Shown here piece after piece: positions 1 to 12,400 of a stretch of 64,000 nucleotides of DNA. The position numbers and the translations under genes are program-made. The notes below the pieces were generated by a model that saw only the letters and a list, made by a program, of their open reading frames with translations, had not been told where the DNA came from and searched no databases. The stretch spans positions 248,001-312,000 of the forward strand of contig JABVXU010000012.1 in assembly GCA_013365365.1 (NCBI GenBank). The letters are read 5' to 3'. Source of the DNA: Cruorifilaria tuberocauda. Taxonomy: Eukaryota > Nematoda > Chromadorea > Rhabditida > Onchocercidae. Numbering within the stretch: position 1 is the first letter of the stretch; the number at the start of each line of letters is the position of its first letter.

Positions 1-716
1 ATAAGTCACATGAAATAAATCAGGAGGAATTTGACAAAACATGAATTTTAAAACAAAGAGATTTTGATGTTTCTCCTGCATAAATGAATTATCAATTCTG
101 TGAATCCATCTTATCTTTCACGGCCAAACCTTCAATTTAATATCGGAATAACATGAAATTATCTGCTAACGGTGTTCCCTAGGGTTCGGTTCCTGATATT
201 AAATGAGATGAGGTACATGCACGTCATAGGAAGAGAATGAAGGAGGAAATAGAACTACTTTTCAAAAGGGGAGTTTTTTGATAAAATTAACTGCAACGAA
301 CTAATTCTCTTTATATATTCAGAGTTTCCATTATTAAAAAAGGCGGAATTTCGCACGGGAAAATTTAACGTAATTTTAAGGGAATTCTTAGCTTGGAAAT
401 ACTCTACAGAAAATTTATTAAGTTTGTAGTGCAGTTCTACCACAGTAAATTTATCAATTTTTATGTTTAAAAATTAGCTTAATCAGAAAGTGCAATTTTT
501 TTTGCGACCAAGTTGCATTCGAGTGCTACTACGATTTATAAGAGATTTTTTTTGATCAAATTATTTAAGTAACTGTTTTCTCTATGAGGAGACCACCATT
601 AAATTATTAAATAATAAGGAAGAATTTGCTTGCTTTCAAAATCGTTTGAAATTTGTTATAGCCAATAACTGTTAATGATAACAGTTTGAAAAACTGCATT
701 TCAAAAAGGAACTTAC

Positions 717-2132
717 ATCGACAGAAGAAGCAGGAAATGTTGGCGTATTGTCATTTTCATCGATAATATTTACTATGACGTGAATTGTTTCTCCATGTGA
801 ATGGTTTTTTACGGGTACGGCGATTAAGTGATAGGAGGTGCGACGTTCGTAATCAAGCTCACGTAAGACGCGTATCTCACCGCTCACTTCTTCTACCGTC
901 AAACACTACAATTGAAGAAAATTACTATGTCTAGTTTGCACTAGTTTTAATCTTTCGATGAGATTATTTTAAATTCACAATCAATTGAAGAATAAAAATC
1001 AATGAAGCACTGACCATCCAATTCAAAAAATCTAAAACTGCTATCTTTATCTTTGTAATACTAGAAGGAAATTTCTCTGATCAAAGTACATTCTTGAAAA
1101 TTGTGTTCAGTGTCCTCTTTCATTTCCTTTGCCTTTGCAGACTAGACGTCTTTCTTCTTGAATAGTATTCAATTTCCTTATCGATTTTTAGTTCAGGAAT
1201 TTAGTTTCAGTTGCTGGAAAGTCTGAGATAATCTCTTAACTAACTACGTCTCCTCACTCATGATTCAGTACAACCCGTTCATACCTCACGGTCACGATAT
1301 TTCTTGATACTTTTATTATCTTTTCAATTTACACCCTTCAACAAAAAGCCAGGAGAAATGTTCTTCAATTCTTGCAAGGAAAAATAGATGGATTTACATT
1401 CTTTTAACAAAACTGACTTGAAGAAACTGATTGAAAAGTTTAGAAGGAGACTTGCTAGAAAAAAGATTGCTTTGCTTCAAGCCTTGTCCTTTCCTGTCTT
1501 TTTCCCGCGGATCTTCAATTTCTCCTCCCTTTGAATTTCCTTAAAGGTTTCCGCATTAAGGAAATTGAAAATTACGATGGGCGCACCAGCCCTACCACTT
1601 AACTGTTAGTTACTATAATAATGGTGGAACATTTTCGGACATTGCATCGCTGACCTTGCGAATTAACTCATAGCAATTCATTTAGCCTATATTTATAATT
1701 GGTTAACAATTTATTTAAATTGCTTTATACGACAAATTGAAATTGTTCACGTAAGGAAGAGAAAATCATAGATTGCAGTGTGTTGTGATCCGATTCAAAA
1801 AATAAAATAGACAAAATCAGAAACAAAAAGAGCTTCTTGGAATATCTTTTAAGAATTCTTAAGAATTTTTCTTCAAAATCCGAAGCAAAGAGATCATCAC
1901 TGAAGCAGTCTGCATTATTTTGTGGGTATAGGAGATACTTTGAATAACTTACTTTTTCGGTTTCTCCATTATCCGGATAAATAATATAGAAATTAGGTTT
2001 GACGCCATCGGACGGAGTACCGTTAAAATATCCAATTATATGTCCAACAGGCGCTTCTTCAGATACGTTGAAAATTCTTTGTTGCTCACATGCACTACTT
2101 TTCAATGCAGCAATTATTATCAGTATAAACAT
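717..2132 (-). CDS. Cadherin-family protein, 5' end (partial)
   Basis: Two exons are visible. Exon 1 runs 2132-1953 (donor GTAAGT) and exon 2 runs 905-717 (acceptor TTGTAG, donor GTAAGT); both keep phase 0. I chose the ATG at 2132 because a short hydrophobic signal peptide (MFILIIIAALKSSA) follows it and leads into a typical first cadherin strand, FNVSEEAPVGHIIG. Exon 2 carries the canonical end of a cadherin repeat: GEIRVLRELDYE, then IIDENDNTPTFP, whose DENDN is the calcium-binding linker. The product should be a secreted or single-pass adhesion protein of the cell surface. Only about one repeat lies here; the rest of this usually very long gene is beyond position 1. The intron between the exons is about 1.05 kb. 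I cannot tell which nematode cadherin (Fat-, Dachsous- or CDH-type) this is. Family assignment is firm, exon ends fairly firm. Confidence 0.85.
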
Positions 2133-4021
2133 TGGATAATACAAATGGGAGAATTACTGAATAATATGGAACTAGATAGTTTTATATATGAGTTAGAGTA
2201 GAGGTCATTGACAGGGTCATCATAGTCGATCTGAAATGCAACCATCATCATGAGATGATAACGATCAGTAAGATGCCATTCCGTGTAACAGGCTCACATT
2301 ACATCGGCATTACTACTTTGATCATTCTTTCAAGACCGTTTTTCAGACGATTGTAAGAGCGTTCAATAAATGGGTTTTCTTAATTACTTCTTATTACATA
2401 ATTACTTCTTATTAAATGAATACACCATTCGAGGTTTTTCACACTTTTCCCGAATACTATTTGACAATCCTAACAACATTTCGAGTCAATCGTGAAAACA
2501 ATCATCAAAGTTTTAATTATCTAACGAATATGACTTGCAATTGGAAGGGGATTGCGTTAATTATCTCGTACGTCGCGTGAAACATCACGTCTTGCTTTAG
2601 CAATTCAAATTTCTCTCCTATGAAAATTTGAAACTAAACAGCTACTAATACTGTATTTTGAGATGGGAAAAGCAAACGACGATGATATCAACTGAATCAG
2701 TTGACAGATAATGATAGGTATCAAAAGGCGAGAATTGAATTTTGTATTGGCTGAGAACAGGTTTGATGAAACACACTATTTCCAAATGAAATGTTCGTTT
2801 CCTATGTACGGAATATACAAATGTTTCGAGATGTGCCAGTATGTCGCGGGGATTCCGGGATATGCCAGTGTGATAGAATTTCCTTCAAGGATTTCCTTCA
2901 ATCGTCCTTTGCTTTAGCTTTCTTTAAATTTTCCAGTTTTCAAAAAGGAAATTATAAAGAAAATGAAATAATAAAAGAAAATGTAAATCAGAAAATATTT
3001 CAAAAAGGTCACAAATACAATGGAAGAGAAATAGACAAAAGTAGTTTTTTTAATTACGAATAATTAAAATATGTTGAAACAACAAATAAGTTAATATCAT
3101 CAGTTCTAATAGACTCATTCACTGGAAAGCCAGAATCTGCCGGATTATGTGAAACGGATTCGTAACAATCATTCCAAATGTTGCTTCAAGATCAAAAGCA
3201 ATATTTGTGTAAGTTCAATTTGTGCTGAAAGAAGCTTTGCTGGATTGATGAAAAATTAATTTCTCGAATCTTCCGAATGTAAATATTTAATTTGTTTCTT
3301 TTTCGAACAGAATGACTTTGTTAAACAGTGAAGAAGGGGAAGCGAAGAGGAATAGTTTGGCCAGAGATGATCAGTCAATGGACATTTGAGCTCCACTGAC
3401 CTGGAAAGCTTATTGAAGACATGGATCGAACAGTTTTGTTGAAAGAGGGGAAAATGAAATCGATGATGGAAAGGGATAAATAAGTTAATTATACTCGAAA
3501 TGGCTGAAGAGGAGTGATCAAAGTTGAGAAACAGATGGAGTGAAACGCTTTTGTTACAATGTTAATATTAAACAAACAATATTTTATCCAGTAGCTTTTC
3601 ATTTTCAGCAGCTTATCATATCGTTCAAAAGAAAATATTCAGTTATTATCGTTATTGAAGGTAATCATAATATTATCATCTGTCACCTCTGATAATGTTA
3701 TAAATTCAAAAAATACGAAAATTCATTTTCTTCTCTAATTTCTCGTTGAATTTATCAGTTCAATAAAAGTTCATATTTCATTTGTTTGATACAAAATTAA
3801 TGTTAAAATTGTGAATTAATGAATTTGGATCGATAATATTGGACGTGAATGTGAAACTCAATCTATCATTAATTTAAATATCAAACTGAAGATAACATCA
3901 AGAATTAAAGTAAAAAGGACCATAGCGCCAAGCGGATAATGCGATGTCTTTGTCAAGAAATAGTGTTCTAAATTGATCGAATTTTAAAGAGGAACATTTA
4001 CTAGACAAAATTTAGAGAATT
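2133..4021. other. Intergenic, upstream of the cadherin gene
   Basis: I see no convincing exon here on either strand. The short ORFs at 2711-3063 lack splice context and read as AT-rich noise. The stretch next to position 2132 should include the cadherin promoter, but I recognise no specific element. Confidence 0.4.
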
Positions 4022-4320
4022 TCAAACGAATATGTCGTGAACCAATTCATTGGTTTTAATATGAAGTGATTGCGGTGGGGAAAGTTTTACGGGTGGACTC
4101 GGCGGGGTCATCCGTCCGTTATGTCGTGGTTTCTTGAGTGGCCGAGGAAGAAAGGAAGAGGGAGTGACTGCAGTGGGTGGCGTTAAGAGGATGGTTAGAA
4201 GAAAGGACGCCATCTCCACGAAATGGCCATTTCGGTTCGGTTCAGTTCGATTCGGTTTGTTCGGCTCGCTTGATGCCATGCCAGTCTGCAGTACTCACTC
4301 CTTCTCGGGCTTTCATTAAG
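4022..4320. other. GC-richer block with short TTCGG-type repeats
   Basis: This block is clearly less AT-rich than its surroundings. It contains a run of imperfect TTCGG/TTCGA units at about 4233-4262. A minus-strand ORF with a real ATG (4279-4022, 85 codons) is rich in Pro and Ser, and the plus strand is also open. Neither reading resembles a known family. It may be a promoter or 5' exon region rather than a gene. Confidence 0.3.
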
Positions 4321-4366
4321 AAATAAGTGAATCTGAAAACTTGACCTTCAATCATCCAGCTGTAAA

Positions 4367-4672
4367 ATGACAGTGAGGAGGCGAGAAACTCGCCAACTGT
4401 CCACTCTGCCAATCATTTATGCAAATCCTGAAGCTCAGCTTCTTTCCTTATTACAAGGAAATACAGAGGGAGAGAAGTATGAAGTCTCCTCCATAGATGG
4501 CCACAAGCACTTTTCAGCAACGCATACAGCTGAAGACGAAGCGAATCCGTGGAAAACGCATTTGTCGACGTTGTTTAGGTTTCATTGCAACAAAGTAAAT
4601 TCGATCAGTGTGAAAACTCGATTTCACGAGAGGCACGAATCATTTGAAGGAAATCCCAAAGATGAAGATTGA
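4367..4672 (+). CDS. Hypothetical 101-residue ORF
   Basis: A single open frame with an ATG start (TAAAATGACAGTG) and a TGA stop, 101 codons, directly downstream of the GC-richer block. The product is hydrophilic, basic at the N-terminus (MTVRRRETRQ) and acidic at the end (NPKDED). I see no signal peptide, membrane segment or known motif. It could be a real small gene, the first exon of a longer gene, or chance. No partner exon could be joined with confidence. Confidence 0.25.
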   Translation: MTVRRRETRQLSTLPIIYANPEAQLLSLLQGNTEGEKYEVSSIDGHKHFSATHTAEDEANPWKTHLSTLFRFHCNKVNSISVKTRFHERHESFEGNPKDED

Positions 4673-5971
4673 ACTGATCTTCCGGCCTCATTCTTTTCAA
4701 ACATTCTTCCAATTACTGGCTGCTGACACCACAGTTATTTAAGTGTGTTTCAAAATCGTGAAATTATGCAGGTTAGGAATAATAACTAGACGAAAGTGAG
4801 ACTTGCTGATAATCCTGAATGGAAACATATCAAGCAGTAATCATTCGAAGCGTTTACATGTGTAGTAACAGTTTGATGGAAGTTTATTTCCTTATAGGAA
4901 CTAATCGGAAAAGAGTAAAATAGGAGTTGCTATCTGAAATGATGCACTTTTATTACTTGAAAATTAGCTTTTCAGATAGCGTCGACCACTCATCAAACCT
5001 CATTGATGTCCATTCTTCAGGCTAATCATTTGGATATCTATCAGTTTAAACTTCATCAATGAACTTCAGAATTCATATTTCATGAATTCTGATAATGTCT
5101 TTTATTTATTTATTATGTACAGAACTCTTATTTTCTAAATCTAAATTTCTCTTGAAAAGTCACATTTCACAACACTTTTGATAACGGTGATAACTAAACT
5201 TTCTCTTCTCTCTTGCCTTTCGTTTTCCATCTTCTCTTAGGTCAGTTACAGTTCTCACAATTTTTTAGCCATTCTATAATGTGGCAATGAATAGATATCT
5301 GTTGATATCAACAATGTCAACTTTTACTTATACAATTCAGTACAATAAGTAGTTATAATAACAACAGCAGTAATTATCATAACATAATTTGAAAAAAATG
5401 TCATTACTTCGATAGAATGGTCATTATCAGTGGGATAAGTTTCGACATAAATTAAAAGATGTTTTGAAAGTAAAAATTTCATTAGAACCGGAAAATGCAT
5501 ATGGGAAGATGGATAGAGATCGCTAAAATCTTGAACAGTAGTTGCTAGATATCGATTGATGTTAATTGTGAATGAAAAGTTGAAATTTGGCCACAGTTTG
5601 TTGACTTAAGTGATTAATATTAATTGTACATTATCTTTCATAGTTGCGATAACTTTGGACGAGATGATATGAAATGAGAAGTGAGGAAAATGGACTTGGT
5701 TTAATGAGCAGATTCTAAAACTTTCTCCAAAGGATGTTCATGTCGGACTTGCTGAAGATTAATAGGAAGGGAAAGAACGGTTGTCAGTTATCTCCTGATT
5801 TCAACATACAATGTCTCGATATAAGATAAGCATGTTATAAAATGATGCATTACATGATGCCTTTTTTCGTTGTGAGAGAGCGATAATTCAATGTGTTTTT
5901 TCCTTTGACTTCCTTTCTCATTCCAATTTAATGAAGTGGAAAAAGAAAATCACTTCTAGTCGTCTTACTTC
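4673..5971. other. No gene recognised
   Basis: AT-rich sequence without convincing exons on either strand, apart from the small perfect hairpin noted at 5066-5092. Confidence 0.35.
5066..5092. repeat. Short inverted repeat (hairpin)
   Basis: Arms TCAGAATTCAT and ATGAATTCTGA are perfectly complementary over 11 bp around a 5-base loop (ATTTC). Its role is unknown; it may be chance or part of a transcript structure. Confidence 0.5.
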
Positions 5972-6100
5972 TAATCAAATTTATCGTCATCCGGTAAACG
6001 ATAAGCACTGCTGATCTTTGGCATCCACATTTGTAATTTCTTTGGAACATTGAATTTGCGTATCGCATCAGGCGGTAGATTTAAAATTTTGCAGGACTTG
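5972..6100 (-). CDS. Candidate terminal exon, minus strand
   Basis: After a possible acceptor (CTACCAG, ending at 6101) the minus strand is open for 42 codons to a TAG at 5974-5972. The composition looks like protein: SCKILNLPPDAIRKF, then KKLQMWMPKISSAY, then an acidic tail, LPDDDKFD. No family is recognised and no upstream exon was joined. It loosely resembles the minus-strand segments at 9137-9292 and 9323-9418 (LP followed by KF and basic residues). If real, its gene would overlap or enclose the plus-strand gene at 6473-8378. Confidence 0.3.
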
Positions 6101-6472
6101 CTGGTAGAGTGGAAGAAAAAGGATTTGGAAGATAGATAGATTAGAGTCAGGTATCATTTAAGGAGTCGTTGTCCATGTTAGCGTCCATTTTTGGGAATGT
6201 GGACAACGGTTATGTAGAGATAATGTTCCGGACTGTATTCAGGTCAAGAAACTATTCATAATATTCTAATCTTCATGTATACTATAGAGAATTATTAAAT
6301 CATTTGAAGCGATTGTACTGGCAAATTCCTGACGATGGTATACCTTTTTAAGCTTTGATGTCTCCAATTTCCCTCCGCTCTGTCATACTTTTCTTTCTTA
6401 AGAAGAACATTTTTATCAGGAATTTGTTTCCAATGAGGATCATTTGAAGTAAATACTTCAATTTTGCCAACA

Positions 6473-8378
6473 GGAATTGATAAACTGTTGGGAAGAGAAA
6501 TAAGACGACAGAAGAAGATGGTTCAAACAATCCAGCATTTCAAGCTTCTTATGTATATGAAAAAGGCGAAACCTTGGCGTACAACAAGCGATAATGATGA
6601 GGATAGAAGAGACGGTTGTGAAAAGGCAAGAAATGTTAATAGGATTTGCAGGTATTATTATATGGATTGTAATTATTATTTTTTCATTTATTCTTTCGAA
6701 ATTTCTATTAAATTTGTGATTGATGATGATTTTCAGAGGTTAGCAACTCATATGCTTGATGTTTTGCTCAAACTCATTTTATTTAGGCGACTTGTGATTA
6801 ACCGTGCTCCGACCATCTTGTTGGGTTGTTGTACTACGCGAATAAATAGAAAGAAATATCATAAAAAAAAAGCTGAACCTCCATTTCTATTGAGAAATTG
6901 TATCAATGGAGTGGGTTAATTTTTTTTAAGCTATTTGTGAACTTATTTGAAATAATAAAAGAGTTGAAGATTTTTCACTTAACATTTTCGTTTGTAATTA
7001 ATTAATACGCAAAATCTATTCTCACATTTGTGATGAAATTTAGATTTTCGTTGTTCGACACATGGAATTATTTCAGCATGGAAATTGGGAAAGTTACAGG
7101 CAAAAGATGCAAGATTGGATACTAAAGATGGAGCAGAGAAAACGGAATGGTCCATTCAGTTCTTCATTCATAATAAACCGCAATCAGATATCATATAATG
7201 ATAACCAACTGGAAAATATGCCAAGTTTTTCAGGTGTATCAACAAATAATACTGCATTATTACGTTCTTTTTATACAATTTGGCATATTAAGCGGATATC
7301 AAGGAAATCGTTGAAAACGAATGAAGAGGTCATTTTCTCTACTTTTTTTCTGAACTATTTCAAACTTTGAAATTAGGCTCAACAAATTGTATGAGGGTTC
7401 CATATGATAAAACTATTATCTCATATTCTTATGATGATATTTACTATCTGAAATTAAGTATTTAAGACCAGAAGATGAGCTATCATATCATTTTGTAGAT
7501 TTTTCCATGTGTCAATTTGGAAGAAATAGTACTTTTTTTCGGTTCTTGCATGAACGTTTAGGTAGTTATAAGAGGAATTATTTCTACCGTTTTTCTTCAA
7601 TAAACGGTATAGAGGTTAGGCTGAGATTGTTGAGATCTTCCAAGATTTCCAGACTAAAACAGCTTTGAAAGAACTTTCGGTTTCACCAACAGTCGAAAAA
7701 TGTTTACGAGTAGTACCAAAAGGTGGTATTACTGCTGAAGTGATCACTGACAAATCGCAGTTATCGAAAAGAGCATTGTATACTTTGAGTCGATGGGCAC
7801 GAATGACTGAAGATGTTGTGCAAGATGGATACGAATCTGGATATGATGATGATCCTGTTGAGGTTGTATTTGGATCTCGATTATGATTGCAACAGAAGTA
7901 TTATTTGATAATTTTAATAGAAAAAGCAATTTTTGATGAATATGCTGGACAAATTAACATCTTAAAGTTTTAAAATATAACTGAAATAAATTTCATCGCT
8001 ACAATTAAGTGACACTCACTATGCTGGTGAGTATCATTCATACCAAGGGAGTTCCATTTGAGTTTCTATTTCACATTTCGATCATAAAAGAAATTTAAAA
8101 GTGTTCTTTTATTGTTTTCTTTTTTGATTGATTTTCATGAATTAAATTTATTTTTATTGGAAATGTTTAATTTTCTTCATTATGTCATGTATTAATTTTT
8201 ATTTCAGATTTGGAATCGTGCTATATCTCTTACTGATGTATCACATATGGAAAGTGAATTAAATGATATTACTGAAACTAGAGCCGATGTAACTTCTTTT
8301 TCCACCAATATGGATAGAGTAACACCGAAACGAAGACGATCTAGCAGATCGTACAAGTCTGTCAATCTGAAAGTTTAA
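6473..8378 (+). CDS. Uncharacterised five-exon gene
   Basis: Exons: 6473-6651, 6787-6910, 7077-7328, 7620-7862 and 8208-8378 (TAA). All phases agree across the four introns, which supports a real gene. The first in-frame ATG is at 6518 and gives about 307 residues. An acceptor-like CAACAG just before 6473 could be an internal or a trans-splice acceptor, so the true start is open. The protein is basic at the N-terminus (REIRRQKKMVQTIQHFK), has a KKYHKKK cluster, an acidic DGYESGYDDD stretch and an Arg/Ser-rich C-terminus (PKRRRSSRSYKS). There is no signal peptide and no membrane segment. I recognise no domain. The basic clusters would suit a nuclear or nucleic-acid-binding protein, but that is a guess. 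Confidence 0.6.
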
Positions 8379-9136
8379 TCATTACTCATGGAATGGTGAA
8401 CTCGCATTTTTTGAAACTCAACACCATTTTAATATGCGATAGTTAGCATCTTGAAAAAGATAATTATTTCGGATAATAAGAGCTCATTCATTTCTCAGAT
8501 TCTGATCTTAGAATGAAAAAGAAACAAAGTTCAGTATCGAAAATACATTTTATACTTTTTTATTATATATTTTTTCAAGCCATGTTTTTCATGCTGCATT
8601 TATATTATGCTTTATATTATAAGTGAGGCGCATTTTCATGCAACATCCTTCGAATAAACTCGTTTCCGAAAAAGTCACGCGGCATGCAGAAACATGCAGA
8701 CAACGGATATTCATAAAAATAGATAGTTTAAGTAATTAAACGAAAGTAAAAAAAGTGAGGAATCAGAAAACTAATAAATGAATGGTTGTTGATTTTTCGA
8801 ATCATGAGCGAGTTATATTAGAATTCTCAGAAGTTGCTAGGGATTAAATGAATAGAACAAATGGAGACAACGTGGCAAACCAAAATAAATAATAATGACA
8901 AAAAGTGTGAAGCGTCCCGTAATAATTCATTGGCTTCTCCCCTGAGTTGATTTGCATCTTGGCATTTTTCACTCTAAAATTCCAAAATATGAAAAGCAAT
9001 TGTGAGTATGAAGAATATAAATTCTCTACTGGTCGTTCATATTTTAATTCCCGCGCATAATAAAGGTGTACTTGCCGCAATTTGGAATGGATTTCTTGAA
9101 TCCTCAATTTAGGCTAGCTATTACGCGTATGATGCG
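8379..9136. other. Mostly non-coding; doubtful minus-strand ORF
   Basis: The stretch after the 8378 stop holds likely 3' UTR. A minus-strand open frame at 8844-9107 (IHSKLRQVHLYYARELKYE) looks mildly protein-like but has no start and no clear splice context, so it is not called as a gene. Confidence 0.3.
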
Positions 9137-9292
9137 TTAGTTTATATGCTCGAAGTATCTTGATCGGTCGCTTTCACGCTGCGAGGTTTTGTTAAACATT
9201 CTGTTAATAGAGTCGCGAAATTTATCAGGGACTTGCAGTGTCTCCTCAAGATAATATTTCGGATGATCTGTACGGCATTCATTACGCCGCCA
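9137..9292 (-). CDS. Candidate terminal exon, minus strand
   Basis: A good acceptor (TATTTCAG, ending at 9293) is followed by 51 codons and a TAA at 9139-9137. The base composition is nearer 45% GC than the surroundings, and the residues look coding: WRRNECRTDHPKYYLEETLQ, then VPDKFRDSINRMF, then a charged tail. I recognise no family. The upstream exon was not found. It sits just upstream of, and antisense to, the Tudor gene start at 9437, so the two may share a divergent promoter region or overlap. Confidence 0.4.
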   Translation of the reverse strand, partial: WRRNECRTDHPKYYLEETLQVPDKFRDSINRMFNKTSQRESDRSRYFEHIN

Positions 9293-9322
9293 CTGAAATA
9301 CTGCTTTTTTTTACATTCGCCC

Positions 9323-9418
9323 TCAGGATCTTAATAGTTTTTTGATGCTTTGAGTAAATTTCTCGGGATATGGTACAGCTGGGAGATTAATGATTTTCTT
9401 CCAGGACTCGAGGAATAA
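9323..9418 (-). CDS. Candidate short terminal exon, minus strand
   Basis: After an acceptor-like CACTCAG the minus strand is open for 31 codons to TGA at 9325-9323. It reads LFLESWKKIINLP, then PEKFTQSIKKLLRS. It resembles the neighbouring segment at 9137-9292 in its L-x-P ... KF-x-x-SI core and may be a duplicated exon. No family is recognised and no partner exon was joined. Confidence 0.3.
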   Translation of the reverse strand, partial: LFLESWKKIINLPAVPYPEKFTQSIKKLLRS

Positions 9419-9436
9419 CTGAGTGACAGTACAAAA

Positions 9437-12400
9437 ATGGTTGCCATTTCATTGCCAGCAACAATGGGAAACTTTGAGGGTGAAATTAGTCATGTGGTAG
9501 TAGCTGGGAATGAAACGTTAACTTTCATTAAACCATCCCAATGGCGAGAAGAAAAAAAGAAAATCTCATTAAAACTGCACAGTTTGGCGCAGTCATTAAA
9601 GAAGTTCCAGTCATTGTCGGCGGTGAAATCCGGTAAATTCATCTTTTAATTAGTCGTAAATTTATTCAAGTTTAAATTAAACAAAGTTAAAATAAAATAG
9701 AAGTCATACATCTCGAGGTTAGAACAACGAGCAGTGGGATTCGGAAGCACATAGAGGATAGCATAAGCTAGTGACGGCACAGGAATTTTTTTTTGAAAGA
9801 TTTTATTGATTCCAAATTCTGAGATTGTCCTTTTTAAATCAAAGTCTAATCAAACTGATGAAAGACCTATTTGAAGCCAATATACGTTGCATTATTTCCT
9901 CATAGCAGACTAAAGTATGAAATTTCCCACTCTTCCCACTAATAAGACATTGTTTCATAGAAAATACAGAAGACCGTAATACTGTATGTATTGGTAGAGA
10001 AAGATGAACCAGTATACCCTTTCAGGAGAGGTATATATCGCAAATGTAAAAGGTTCACTGGAACGGTCATACATCATCCGAAGACCAACACCTAATACAT
10101 ATTCCGTAAATTTGTCCAAACTTTAAAACTGTGAAGATATAAGTTCCTATATGTTCCATGCAAGTTAATAATGCATACAGTTGTATGAGTTATTGTGCAT
10201 TTTGCAGAAAGTTAAGAAAAATACAAAATACAAAAGAAATACTTGTTAATATTTCTCACTTCGTGAATTTCACAGATTTATCTCATTGACAAAGGCATGC
10301 AATGCGAATCACAGTTCGATGATATTTATGAATTCCCTTCAGAACTGTTGGATTTTGCACTGTTCAGTTGTATTTGTCCCGTTTTCGTACCATCCGCTGA
10401 ACAATTTAATCTCTATAAAGCTTTCATTGGACACAAATGCAAGTGTGAAGTGGGTAAGTACCACTGATAATGGTTGATTATGATATGGTAGTAATAGTAT
10501 GATAAGGGTTATTTTTTCATTACTGCGAAACACTGCCAAAGGAAATTTAGATATTACAATGCTGCTTTTAGTGTCCAAGCTTAAACAGAGTTCAAAACAG
10601 AAACAACAAGCAACTACCATGACTGCGTGTTCTTTAGCAAAAGATACGTATAGCCGAATCTGCAGTTAGAGATTTGACGGTTCTTCGAACCAATCCATTA
10701 TCCCATACGTTGATATTAGGATTAATCGTTGACAGGAAAATCTTGTTTACGTTGATAAATCTTGTTTACGTTGATACCATTAATTTAATTATCTTTTTAA
10801 CTTCTTTTCCAGAAACCATATCAAAATCGTTTGTGGTGTTGGGATACGTTCGTGGTCGGTTACTAGTTGAAAATGGTGACTTTTACGAAGATTTGCAGGA
10901 TATTGTTTCTGCGAAGCTGGCAGAAAATAAGCTGAACAATTCTGGTAAAGCAAAAGAGATTGCTTTTTTCTCTTATCATGTATTACAGCACAGTACGATA
11001 ATGAAGTTATGTTTCAAGAACTTTATTCTTTAAGATCTTGAAAATTCGGCTTGGAACCAATTATGCATTATTCCTTTTTGATTTTGTTGCACACATAAGT
11101 TCATCATGCTTCAATTCTTTCGAAAAATATTAACCTTTATTTCTTTGTAGCTAAAAGATCCGTTAGATCTGAAATATTCGAAGGCGACACGATGTCATGT
11201 ACAACAGGTGGACAATTGGATGAAAATTCCAGCAACGAATTGATTTACCACTGCTCCTCGACGGAAAAAGTGAAAAATCGCTTGAAATTCTCGGCTTTTG
11301 ATAAATTTTGAATGTATGGTGAAACAAAATGAAGCAATTTTTCCACTTAGCATTATTCCGTGCCTCACTTATATACACTAAAACTGTTATCTTTCCAAAG
11401 CAACTTAAAAGCTTCAGGATGCGGAACCAAACTTTGATCTCACTCCTTGCAGAAGTTCTATTGTGTCGAAAAAAATAAAGTGCGATCAGCATTATGGTAA
11501 TATTTTTTACCAAAAACCAACTTCTTACTTCCCGACATACATATTAGGTTATAGTTGTAATTTCTATAATTTTTTGATTAGACAACAGAAATAAATTCGT
11601 TAACAGAAGTAATGCAATATTTGTAGTTATGTAGTATAAGTATATGACTTTGGAATTAAATTGAACTGACATTGCATCGAATTTAAAAATTTTTTTATTT
11701 TAGGCAGTCATGTGGATAATGCATTTCATACTGAATATGACGTAATGAAGGTAAGAAGAATTTTAAAAAAAAATGTTTTTTTCTATGTACATCACTGTTG
11801 TTCGTGTTTCACCAGGCCCAAGTGCTGTTCACACAAACAGCGTTCAAGCAGTACAAACCTACTGTGATTCCAACAGTAATAAGTGTCCGCTTTGATAAGA
11901 GGGATCGTGCATTGAGCAGATTTTGGGTTGTCAACAAGAACGTATTCTCAACCGTTGAAAGGGTGTGTTATTTATGGATTTCGTCACGAAACATTTGATC
12001 TCACTGTGTTATATTTTTCTTGCTTTATATCCTTTCTAAATGGACAAAAAAATAGTTGAGCATTTTCCAAAGTTTGCTTCCATCTATCCAATGGTGAATG
12101 AAATGTATCAAGAGCTGCAGTATAATCGTTACTGTTGTACAAAGTAAAAGGAGATTTGTGCAATTTCTGACTGCAGTGGTTGCTAAAACTGCAAGAGTTG
12201 GCAGAGTTGCTTTAAGGTATTAAAGGAAAATGCTAAAGGAATAAACGGATTTCCACTGCTACGTCAAAGATTAGATGACGTTTCGATGAGAGAAATACCA
12301 TGTGTTGTGCGTACTCGAGCTGAAAGTGCTTACAAAGCCTTCTATCGCGCAGTTCCTTCTCGGTTCGATGCACGCACAAAGAGGTAATTTATGCAAGGAA

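Noticed and set aside
1..716. Further cadherin exons at the left edge
   Set aside because: No DxNDN, LDRE or similar cadherin motif was found on the minus strand below 717, and the ORF at 255-443 looks like AT-rich noise.
10674..11033. Long plus-strand ORF of 119 codons as one Tudor-gene exon
   Set aside because: Its first part cannot be joined in phase downstream, while the exon ending at 10453 joins perfectly to 10813-10944 after a clear TTTTCCAG. The 5' part is intron that happens to be open.
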